Counted from the stretch's first letter, positions 1 to 5,045 are shown. The stretch: DNA of 5,247 bases from Angelakisella sp. (GCA_022794295.1 JAAWEO010000156.1:1-5247), one strand, 5' to 3'. The notes: generated by a model from the letters alone, not told the origin. Made by a program: numbers and translations.

Positions 1-256
1 GTCCGCCCTGGACCCGGACCGGACTGATGTCCGGAGACAGAAAGGCTACCCGGTACTGGGCGTTGGGCTTCGGGCATGGTGCTGCGCCGGCAGAAACCTT
101 GCCCGCCCCCGTCTGTCAAAGGCCGGGGAATCGCCCCGCCCTGTACTCATTTGGACTCCAGGCACCCACTATCCACCCCGCACACCGTTAAGCCGCGAAG
201 CGGCGGGTAGGGTCTGCGGGTCTGTCAGCGGCCATCAAGCCGCCGGTGGGTAGGGA
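1..256 (+). ncRNA. Probable structured non-coding RNA, possibly a raiA-motif RNA (5' end may lie outside the window)
   Basis: No start-to-stop gene of useful length is seen here, but the stretch is packed with complementary segments. Local hairpins are 19-24/29-34 (CCGGAC, TGAT loop), 82-85/90-93 (CTGC/GCAG), 124-128/134-138 (CGGGG/CCCCG), 192-196/200-204 (GCCGC, GAA loop) and 228-232/239-243 (GCGGC/GCCGC). Long-range pairs are 36-41 with 112-117 (GACAGA/TCTGTC), 58-62 with 104-108 (GGGCG/CGCCC) and 164-169 with 246-251 (ACCCAC/GTGGGT). Unpaired-looking A-rich joints (CAGAAAGGCTA, CAGAAACC, GTCAAAGG, GTTAAGCC) and the ending GGTGGGTAGGG look like conserved RNA sequence. From memory these blocks resemble the raiA-motif RNA, a structured RNA of unclear function in anaerobic Firmicutes and Actinobacteria. 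The raiA name is a recollection, not a search result. Strand + is chosen because the A-rich joints read sensibly in that direction. Frame 2 stays open from 2 to 253 but has no ATG, and this fits GC-rich RNA. The structured-RNA call is firmer than the family name. Confidence 0.55.
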
Positions 257-1501
257 TCAGTTGGCTTTGTAGTCGGGCTTGCGGCCGATCTCCTGGATGA
301 GCTTTTTCATCGCCTCGATCATGGTGTCAATGTCCTTCTCGTTGTTGAAGTACTGGCAGGAGATCCGGAAGCCCCCTACATAATCGGTGAACCGCTGGGC
401 AATGAAAATGTTCTGGGCATGAAGCTTCTTGAGGATCATGCGGTCGGTGTCCAGATCGTCGTACAGACGGGCAATGACAATGCCGCCGAAGTGCCCAGGA
501 TCCCGATGGGTCACAACATAGCCGCCGATCTCCTCAATGCGGTCCATGCAGTAGGTGGCGATCTGCCGCACCCGGGCCTCGATGTTCTCGATGCCGATCT
601 CGTTGACCAGGGCCAGGGACTCGCCCAGGGCGATGGCTCCGGTGTAGTTGGAGGTGCCGCCGATCTCGAACCGCCGCGCGGTCATGGGGAAATCCCAGTC
701 GTTGGTGGAGGGAGCCGCGGGGTTCTCCCAGTAGGCGCCCCAGCCGCCCTCGGGGACAGCGGTGTTCAGGTAACCGGCATAGCTCTGACGGAGCTTGGGC
801 AGGGTCTCCCGGTTTACATACAGCACACCGGTGCCGTAGGGGGAGTTGAGCCACTTGTGGCCGCCGGCGGTGAGGATGTCAATGTGGCAGGCCTTGGTGT
901 CGATCTTGGTGACGCCCAGCTGCTGGACGGCGTCCACCACCAGGTAGATGCCCCGCTCCTTGCAGAAGTCACCCAGCTCCTTCAGGTCGGTCTGCCAGCC
1001 GTTGCACCACTCCAGGGTGGACATGACAATGATCCTGGTGCGGTCGTCGCAGAGGGCGGCGAAGTCCTTGGCGGCAAAGCGTTCGTCCGGGGTCTTGCAA
1101 ACCCGGATCTCGATGTCCTTCTCCTTGCGCATAACGCACCAGGGCAGGGCCACCTGGATAAACTCCAGGTTGGTGGTGATGATGTTGTCCCCGTCCTCCA
1201 GGGGAATTCCCTGGGCGGCAATGTTCAGACCGTGGCTGGTGCTCTCCACCAGGGCAATCTCCTCCGGGTCGGCGTTCAGCAGCTTGGCGGCCTCCTCATA
1301 GGCCTTGTGCCGGAGGCTGTCCATGGCGATGTGGTGGGCACTGGAGTTGGCCTCCTCCTGGGTGGCGGTCATATCGGCAAAGGCCTTTACCGCGCGAACT
1401 GCGCGCTGGGGAGCAAAGCTGACACAGGCGGCATCCAGGAAGGTCATCTTCTCCAGAACGGGCCATTCTTCTCTTCTCATTTTTTCAAAATCGTAAGCCA
1501 T
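257..1501 (-). CDS. Class V aminotransferase-fold PLP-dependent enzyme
   Basis: A 414-residue cytosolic enzyme of the class V (cysteine desulfurase-like) PLP superfamily. Visible landmarks are the N-terminal FLDAACVSFAP (21-31), the phosphate-binding ESTSHGLN (86-93), Asp190 in LVVDAVQQ for the cofactor ring nitrogen, and Lys216 in TAGGHKWL, which should form the Schiff base. EIGGTSNYTG (279-288) and Arg379 in FRISCQYFNN, the expected carboxylate-binding Arg, follow. It does not look like a desulfurase. The EHH segment that supplies the PLP-stacking His in SufS reads LEFIQVALPW (112-121), and the loop that carries the desulfurase Cys reads FIAQRFTDY (366-374) without Cys. The LEF...PW pattern is closer to the isopenicillin-N-epimerase-like branch. 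The substrate cannot be told. The start is set by GGAGG at 1511-1515, nine bases before the ATG. The gene is divergent from the Crp/Fnr regulator, a likely controller. No terminator is seen after its TGA; the stretch beyond it is the candidate RNA, antisense to any read-through. Confidence 0.9.
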   Translation of the reverse strand: MAYDFEKMRREEWPVLEKMTFLDAACVSFAPQRAVRAVKAFADMTATQEEANSSAHHIAMDSLRHKAYEEAAKLLNADPEEIALVESTSHGLNIAAQGIPLEDGDNIITTNLEFIQVALPWCVMRKEKDIEIRVCKTPDERFAAKDFAALCDDRTRIIVMSTLEWCNGWQTDLKELGDFCKERGIYLVVDAVQQLGVTKIDTKACHIDILTAGGHKWLNSPYGTGVLYVNRETLPKLRQSYAGYLNTAVPEGGWGAYWENPAAPSTNDWDFPMTARRFEIGGTSNYTGAIALGESLALVNEIGIENIEARVRQIATYCMDRIEEIGGYVVTHRDPGHFGGIVIARLYDDLDTDRMILKKLHAQNIFIAQRFTDYVGGFRISCQYFNNEKDIDTMIEAMKKLIQEIGRKPDYKAN

Positions 1502-1510
1502 TTTTCATTA

Positions 1511-1515
1511 CCTCC
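1511..1515 (-). promoter_or_regulatory. Ribosome binding site of the PLP enzyme gene
   Basis: On the minus strand the sequence reads GGAGG followed by nine bases and then ATG (1501-1499). This fixes the start at residue MAYDFEKM. Confidence 0.85.
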
Positions 1516-1562
1516 GTTATGATTTTTTGTGAATGGAAGGGCACCCTTTTGTGTTGTCTTTC

Positions 1563-1595
1563 ATGATACCGGTTTCCTTCGTTGAAAACTATCAA
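1563..1595 (-). promoter_or_regulatory. Tentative promoter of the PLP enzyme gene
   Basis: On the minus strand TATCAT (1568-1563) is a fair -10 element. No good -35 hexamer lies at 17 bases: TAGTTT at 1591-1586 is poor, and TTGATA at 1595-1590 is 21 bases away. A weak -35 overlapped by the FNR-like palindrome would suit a promoter controlled by the neighbouring regulator. The regulator could repress by covering the -35 or activate from an adjacent position; the sequence does not decide which. Confidence 0.35.
1582..1595. promoter_or_regulatory. FNR-box-like operator between divergent genes
   Basis: TTGAAAACTATCAA has arms TTGA/TCAA with six bases between, one mismatch from the FNR consensus TTGAT-N4-ATCAA. 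It lies in the intergenic region shared by the PLP enzyme gene and the Crp/Fnr regulator gene. Its centre (1588.5) is about 71 bp before the expected transcription start of the regulator, a known class I position for Crp/Fnr proteins, and it overlaps the likely -35 region of the opposite gene. A caution is that the regulator's recognition helix lacks the usual Glu, so an exact FNR box is not guaranteed to be its target. A second inverted repeat, AGTTTT-CC-AAAACT (1605-1618), lies nearby and could be an alternative site. Confidence 0.5.
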
Positions 1596-1624
1596 ATGTT
1601 TTACAGTTTTCCAAAACTTTTCCG

Positions 1625-1653
1625 TTGCAGAACACAGAAAAAAACGGTATAAT
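1625..1653 (+). promoter_or_regulatory. Sigma-A-type promoter of the Crp/Fnr regulator gene
   Basis: A perfect -10 TATAAT (1648-1653) sits 17 bases after TTGCAG (1625-1630), a weak -35 that keeps the TTG. Transcription should start near 1660, giving a leader of about 43 bases. A weak -35 is typical of promoters that depend on an activator. Confidence 0.6.
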
Positions 1654-1702
1654 CTAAAACGTAAAAAATCCGCCTGGAAGTTTTTGGGAAAGGAGCAGCC
1701 TT

Positions 1703-2386
1703 ATGAAAATGCTGGAAACCTCCCCCTGGATTCGCACCCCCCTGGAGACCTGGGAGCCCCTGCTGGAGGGGACCCGTCCCATCTCTTATAAAAAGAAGGC
1801 CTCTCTTTATCACCAGGGGGACCTGGGGGAAAACATTTTTATCTGCCGCACCGGGCGGGTCAGGGTCACCTACTACCATGCCGGCGGCGAAGAAAAGCTC
1901 CTGTATATTGCGGAGCAGGGGTCTATGGTGGGGGAGACAGCCTGTGTGACCAATACCTGCCACAACAGCAGCGGCATTGCCCTGACCGACGCCCTGATCT
2001 ACCGCATCCCCCGGGAAAAGCTGCTGGCTGCCATGGAGCGGGACTGGACGCTGAACCAGCAGATTATCGGGCTGATCTGCCGCAAAAAGAGCATCCTTTT
2101 TCACCAAATGCTGGAGCTCTCCTTCAGCCAGGCCCTGGGGCGCATTGCCCGGATGCTCCTGAACCTGGTGTCCGAGTACGGCATCCCCCAGCCGGGCGGT
2201 GCGGTGCTGATTGATATGACCTTCACCCACCAGGAGGTGGCCAGCCTGGTAAACACCAGCCGTGTGACGGTCAGCAATGTCTTTCACCAGTTTGCCAGTG
2301 ACGGGCTTCTGGAAAAGCAGGGCAGCCGCTTTGTGGTGCTGCGCCCCCAGGAGCTCCAACGCATTGCAGAGACCTTTGTGGAATAA
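1703..2386 (+). CDS. Crp/Fnr-family transcriptional regulator
   Basis: A 227-residue cytosolic DNA-binding regulator of usual family length. Residues about 20-110 form the cNMP-binding-type beta barrel (YHQGDLGENIFICRTGRVRV, 36-55; MVGETACVTNTCHNSS, 75-90). A dimerisation helix covers roughly 112-150. The C-terminal winged helix-turn-helix holds FTHQEVASLVNTSRVTVSNVFHQF (174-197). The ligand cassette keeps Gly77-Glu78 but has NSS where CRP has the cAMP-phosphate-binding Arg-Ser, so cAMP is unlikely as effector. There are four cysteines, at 48, 81, 86 and 126; the N-terminal Cys cluster of E. coli FNR is absent. The recognition helix reads SRVTVSN, with Val where CRP and FNR have Glu, as I recall for CprK. 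The ATG at 1703 follows AAAGGAG (1689-1695) at seven bases. It is monocistronic, since a strong terminator follows. The divergent PLP enzyme gene is the obvious candidate target. The effector is unknown. Confidence 0.93.
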   Translation: MKMLETSPWIRTPLETWEPLLEGTRPISYKKKASLYHQGDLGENIFICRTGRVRVTYYHAGGEEKLLYIAEQGSMVGETACVTNTCHNSSGIALTDALIYRIPREKLLAAMERDWTLNQQIIGLICRKKSILFHQMLELSFSQALGRIARMLLNLVSEYGIPQPGGAVLIDMTFTHQEVASLVNTSRVTVSNVFHQFASDGLLEKQGSRFVVLRPQELQRIAETFVE

Positions 2387-2398
2387 CCGGCAAAAAGC

Positions 2399-2437
2399 CG
2401 CCCTCTCTTTCCCTCGGGAAGGAGAGGGCGTTTTTTT
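2399..2437 (+). terminator. Rho-independent terminator of the Crp/Fnr gene
   Basis: CGCCCTCTC (2399-2407) pairs with GAGAGGGCG (2422-2430), continues through a T-G wobble into TTCCC/GGGAA (2409-2413/2416-2420), and is followed by seven T (2431-2437). The stem starts 12 bases after the stop codon. A run of five A at 2392-2396 could make it work in the reverse direction too. Confidence 0.92.
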
Positions 2438-2454
2438 GTCCCCTTTGGGCGGAT

Positions 2455-2479
2455 AAAAACTTTCCAGGGGAAGTTTTTT
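2455..2479 (+). terminator. Weak second hairpin with U-tract
   Basis: AAAAACTT (2455-2462) pairs with AAGTTTTT (2471-2478), extended inward by a T-G and a C-G pair around a CAGG loop; T continues to 2479. It is AT-rich and T-rich on both strands, so it could be a back-up terminator or simply a palindrome in the regulatory region of the next operon. Confidence 0.35.
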
Positions 2480-2482
2480 CCA

Positions 2483-2505
2483 GAATGTCCTGTTATAGGA
2501 CATTC
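2483..2505. promoter_or_regulatory. Operator-like palindrome 1 upstream of the XRE gene
   Basis: GAATGTCCT (2483-2491) and AGGACATTC (2497-2505) form perfect 9-bp arms around GTTAT. It shares TGTCCTGT and a closing GACA with the palindrome at 2535-2551. A possible extended -10 (TG-T-TATAGG, 2491-2499) lies inside it, so a bound protein could block transcription. No other clear promoter for the XRE gene was found. Confidence 0.6.
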
Positions 2506-2532
2506 CATTTCGGGAAATCCTATATCATAGCT

Positions 2533-2553
2533 TTTGTCCTGTCTTAAGACAAA
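2533..2553. promoter_or_regulatory. Operator-like palindrome 2 upstream of the XRE gene
   Basis: TTTGTC (2533-2538) pairs with GACAAA (2548-2553), and the perfect 12-bp palindrome TGTCTTAAGACA (2540-2551) lies inside. Positions 2535-2551 match 2486-2502 at 14 of 17 bases (TGTCCTGT..TA.GACA), so both probably bind the same dimeric protein. The copies are 49 bp apart. The nearest candidate binder is the XRE protein encoded 28 bp downstream. Confidence 0.6.
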
Positions 2554-2578
2554 GTTTGTGATAAAGGAATGTATAGTA

Positions 2579-2839
2579 ATGGGAAGGATCATTGATGGCT
2601 GTAACCGGAATATGGTGGGCCACAATGTAAAGAAGTACCGCAGACTGAACAAAATGAGCCAGCAGGAGCTTGCTGACAAGCTGGAGCTGATGGCTATTTA
2701 TGTTTGCAGGGGCTCTGTCTCCCGCATCGAGGACCGCTCCCGCACCGTTACCGACATCGAGCTGTACGGGATCGCCAAGGTGCTGAAAATCTCCATCCAG
2801 GACCTGTATGATAAGGAAAATGATTTTCCTCAATCATAG
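2579..2839 (+). CDS. Small XRE-family helix-turn-helix transcriptional regulator
   Basis: An 86-residue protein that is almost entirely one Cro/C1-type HTH domain. VGHNVKKYRRLNKMSQQELADKL (13-35) gives helices 1 and 2, GSVSRIEDRSR (45-55) the recognition helix, and TDIELYGIAKVLKISIQDLY (58-77) the closing helices. The turn between helices 2 and 3 (ELMAIYVCR, 36-44) is several residues longer than the usual LGVS-type turn. The ATG at 2579 is preferred because AAAGGA (2563-2568) precedes it by ten bases; the upstream in-frame TTG at 2534 would add 15 unrelated residues, lies inside palindrome 2 and has no Shine-Dalgarno sequence. The gene is followed after 39 bp by the DUF805 gene with no terminator between, so they are likely co-transcribed. 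Two matching palindromes upstream suggest autoregulation. There is no ligand or dimerisation domain; the signal it answers is unknown. Confidence 0.85.
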   Translation: MGRIIDGCNRNMVGHNVKKYRRLNKMSQQELADKLELMAIYVCRGSVSRIEDRSRTVTDIELYGIAKVLKISIQDLYDKENDFPQS

Positions 2840-2878
2840 AAAACGAAACGGAGTTTCAAGTAAGGAGAGTGTTTTTGA

Positions 2879-3343
2879 ATGAATCAGATCATCGAGAGCT
2901 ATGTTGATGTATGGGTCAACTGGAAGAATTTTTCCGGGCGCACCCGCCGTTCCGCCTACTGGTACGCAGTGCTGGCCAACATGATCATCGCCTTTATTCT
3001 GGGCTTTGTGGGCGGTATGCTCAACCTGGATATTATCGGCGAGCTGTACAGCCTGGTGTTCCTGATCCCCAGCATCGCCCTTTGCGTGCGCCGGCTCCAT
3101 GACACCGGGCACTCCGGCTGGTGGTACCTGATCGTTCTTACCGGTATCGGCGCCATCCTGCTGCTGGTGTGGTTCCTCCAGGACAGCCAGCCTGACAACC
3201 AGTACGGCCCCAGCCCCAAGGGCTACTCCGCTGCCCCCATGGGCTATGGCGCTCCCCAGGGCGGCTACCAGGCCCCCCAGACTCCCCCCTACCAGGGCCC
3301 CCAGAACAACGGCGGCAACCAGTATAACGGCCCCGAGCTGTAA
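2879..3343 (+). CDS. DUF805 inner-membrane protein with Pro/Gly/Gln-rich tail
   Basis: A 154-residue protein with the DUF805 signature: an aromatic N-terminus with FSGRTRRSAYWY (18-29), membrane segments at about 29-47, 56-71 and 82-100, and the hallmark RRLHDTGHSGWW (71-82) between the second and third. The family's usual ending NxYGPSP is present (NQYGPSP, 108-114). Family function is not established. There is no signal peptide beyond the membrane helices. The tail from 114 to 154 is extra: it is low-complexity and rich in Pro, Gly, Gln and Tyr (YGAPQGGYQAPQTPPYQGPQ, 123-142), probably disordered, and should face the cytoplasm if the N-terminus is outside or the reverse. The start follows AAGGAG (2862-2867) with 11 bases of spacing; a TGA directly upstream in frame rules out an earlier start. 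It is second in the XRE operon and is closed by a terminator. A GAAAC/GTTTC repeat (2845-2857) lies just before its ribosome binding site. Confidence 0.88.
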   Translation: MNQIIESYVDVWVNWKNFSGRTRRSAYWYAVLANMIIAFILGFVGGMLNLDIIGELYSLVFLIPSIALCVRRLHDTGHSGWWYLIVLTGIGAILLLVWFLQDSQPDNQYGPSPKGYSAAPMGYGAPQGGYQAPQTPPYQGPQNNGGNQYNGPEL

Positions 3344-3359
3344 ATCCCGCCACCCAGCG

Positions 3360-3384
3360 CGCCCGGCGAAAGCCGGGCGTTTTT
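3360..3384 (+). terminator. Rho-independent terminator of the XRE-DUF805 operon
   Basis: CGCCCGGC (3360-3367) and GCCGGGCG (3372-3379) form a perfect 8-bp stem with a GAAA tetraloop, followed by five T (3380-3384). It lies 16 bases after the DUF805 stop codon and only 27 bases before the guaB -35 box, so it insulates the two units. Confidence 0.93.
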
Positions 3385-3411
3385 CGTACACAAAACTGTC
3401 GATTTTACCCC

Positions 3412-3440
3412 TTGACAATAAAGCTGCTGTCTGGTATCCT
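3412..3440 (+). promoter_or_regulatory. Strong sigma-A promoter of guaB with extended -10
   Basis: A perfect -35 TTGACA (3412-3417) is followed after 17 bases by TATCCT (3435-3440), preceded by TG (3432-3433) to give an extended -10. The expected start is near 3447, leaving a leader of about 52 bases. I see no purine riboswitch in so short a leader. Confidence 0.85.
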
Positions 3441-3481
3441 AGTTAGAAAAAATCCGAGACGGAAAGCCCGATGAAACAAGA

Positions 3482-3488
3482 AAAGGAG
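3482..3488 (+). promoter_or_regulatory. Ribosome binding site of guaB
   Basis: AAAGGAG lies ten bases before the ATG at 3499. It also lies inside a seven-codon frame (ATG 3471 to TAA 3494). Confidence 0.8.
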
Positions 3489-3498
3489 ACGTAAACGC

Positions 3499-5004
3499 AT
3501 GGCATTTTATTTCACAGAGCCCTCCCATACCTTTGGCGAATACCTGCTGGTGCCCGGCTACTCCTCGGCAGAGTGCATCCCCGCCAACGTCAGCCTGCGC
3601 ACCCCCCTGGTGAAGTACCGCAAGGGGGAGGAGGAATGCCCTCTTTCCATGAACATCCCCCTCACCTCCGCCATCATGCAGTCGGTCTCCGGGGAGAAGA
3701 TGGCCATTGCCCTGGCACGGGAGGGCGGCATCTCCTTTATTTACGGCAGCCAAACCATCGAGGATGAGGCCGCCATGGTGGCCCGGGTAAAGAGCTACAA
3801 GGCGGGCTTTGTCACCAGCGACAGCAACATCGGTCCCGACGCCACCCTCTCTGATATTCTCAAGCTGAAGGAGCGTACCGGTCATTCCACCGTGGCGGTC
3901 ACCAGCGACGGCACCGCCACCGGGGAGCTGGTGGGCATTGTCACCAGCCGGGACTACCGCATCAGCCGGATGCCCCTGGATACCAAGGTCCGGGATTTTA
4001 TGACCAAGTTCGAGGACCTGATCACCGCCCCCCACACCATCACCCTGAAGGAAGCCAACGACATCCTGTGGGACAACAAGCTCAACTCCCTTCCCCTGAT
4101 TGACGGGGACCAGCGGCTGCGGTACTTTGTTTTCCGGAAGGACTACGACAGCCACAAGGAGAACCAGAGCGAGCTGCTGGACGCCCAAAAGCGGTACATC
4201 GTCGGGGCCGGCATCAACACCCGGGATTACGAGGAGCGGGTCCCCGCCCTTCTGGAGGCCGGGGTGGACGTCCTCTGCATCGACTCCTCCGAGGGCTTTT
4301 CTGAGTGGCAGAGCCGCACCATCGGCTGGATCCGCCAGCAGTACGGCGACAAGGTGAAGGTAGGCGCCGGCAACGTGGTGGACCGGGAGGGCTTCCTGTT
4401 CCTGGCAAAGGCCGGGGCGGATTTCGTCAAAATCGGCATCGGCGGCGGCTCCATCTGCATCACCCGGGAGCAGAAGGGCATCGGCCGGGGCCAGGCCACC
4501 GCGGTCATCGAGGTGGCGGCTGCCCGGGACGAGTACTACAAGGAGACCGGCATCTACGTCCCCATCTGCTCCGACGGGGGCATTGTCCACGACTACCACA
4601 TGACCCTGGCCCTTGCCATGGGGGCGGACTTCCTGATGCTGGGGCGGTACTTCTCCCGGTTCGACGAAAGCCCCACCTCCAAGGTGCTGGTGGGCGGCAG
4701 CTATATGAAGGAGTACTGGGGCGAGGGAAGCAACCGGGCCCGGAACTGGCAGCGGTACGACCTGGGCGGGGACAAGAAGCTCTCCTTCGAGGAAGGGGTG
4801 GATTCCTACGTGCCCTACGCCGGTTCCCTCAAGGACAACGTGGGGGTCAGCCTGGCTAAGGTCCGTTCCACCATGTGCAACTGCGGGGTGCTTTCCATTC
4901 CGGAGCTTCAGGAAAAGGCGAAGATCACCCTGGTATCCGCCACCTCCATTGTGGAGGGCGGCAGCCACGACGTGCTGCTGAAGGATAAGGCCGCGGCGCG
5001 GTAA
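3499..5004 (+). CDS. guaB: IMP dehydrogenase (T. foetus-like subtype)
   Basis: A 501-residue cytosolic enzyme that oxidises IMP to XMP with NAD+, the committed step of GMP synthesis; full length for the family. The (beta/alpha)8 barrel begins with PLTSAIMQSVSGEKMAIALAREGGISFIYG (54-83). Two CBS domains occupy roughly 112-160 and 164-215. The barrel resumes with Asp262 in CIDSSEGFSEWQ, the NAD site, and the cation loop GIGGGSICITR (313-323) with catalytic Cys320. SDGGI (358-362) and LGRYF (381-385) bind the phosphate region. The mobile flap carries Arg419-Tyr420 in RARNWQRYDLGG, the pair that activates water, and EEGVDSYVPYAG follows (431-442). GGGSICITR instead of the common GPGSICTTR, and the sequence overall, recall the IMPDH of the protist Tritrichomonas foetus (Cys319, Arg418-Tyr419 there, from memory). 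It is monocistronic between a strong promoter and a terminator. The start is supported by the ribosome binding site and by the N-terminal match. Confidence 0.97.
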   Translation: MAFYFTEPSHTFGEYLLVPGYSSAECIPANVSLRTPLVKYRKGEEECPLSMNIPLTSAIMQSVSGEKMAIALAREGGISFIYGSQTIEDEAAMVARVKSYKAGFVTSDSNIGPDATLSDILKLKERTGHSTVAVTSDGTATGELVGIVTSRDYRISRMPLDTKVRDFMTKFEDLITAPHTITLKEANDILWDNKLNSLPLIDGDQRLRYFVFRKDYDSHKENQSELLDAQKRYIVGAGINTRDYEERVPALLEAGVDVLCIDSSEGFSEWQSRTIGWIRQQYGDKVKVGAGNVVDREGFLFLAKAGADFVKIGIGGGSICITREQKGIGRGQATAVIEVAAARDEYYKETGIYVPICSDGGIVHDYHMTLALAMGADFLMLGRYFSRFDESPTSKVLVGGSYMKEYWGEGSNRARNWQRYDLGGDKKLSFEEGVDSYVPYAGSLKDNVGVSLAKVRSTMCNCGVLSIPELQEKAKITLVSATSIVEGGSHDVLLKDKAAAR

Positions 5005-5045
5005 ACCGGCCTGCCCCTGGGCGGGGGCGGAGCTTATAACAAAAG

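Noticed and set aside
2..253. 83-codon frame open from the left edge
   Set aside because: No ATG, basic and Pro/Arg/Gly-rich composition typical of translated GC-rich RNA, and the DNA is better explained by base-paired structure. A 3' end of a gene entering from the left cannot be fully excluded.
1..256. RNase P RNA, tmRNA, SRP RNA, 6S RNA or a cobalamin riboswitch
   Set aside because: ACAGAAA near 38 recalls the RNase P 3' end, but the matching GAGGAAAGTCC is absent and the order is wrong. The tmRNA 3' tRNA-like arm, the SRP GGTCAGG..GGAAGGAAGCAGC apical loop and the cobalamin box are not present, and I could not match a 6S long-bubble layout.
419..1522. Long + strand open frame opposite the PLP enzyme gene
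   Set aside because: Its translation is Gly/Val/Leu/Ala-rich with no recognisable family, and it is a shadow of the minus-strand gene, whose motifs and ribosome binding site are clear.
1582..1791. 69-codon + strand frame overlapping the start of the Crp/Fnr gene
   Set aside because: It begins within the FNR-like site upstream of the predicted promoter start and has no supported ribosome binding site or family.
1601..2503. Minus-strand open frame opposite the Crp/Fnr gene
   Set aside because: It runs through the terminator hairpin and the promoter region, and no domain is recognisable.
2834..3418. Minus-strand open frame opposite the DUF805 gene
   Set aside because: It covers the terminator and the antisense of a clear DUF805 protein, with no family motif and no convincing ribosome binding site.
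3441..3498. Purine riboswitch or attenuator before guaB
   Set aside because: The leader is only about 52 bases and lacks the purine aptamer core and any terminator hairpin.
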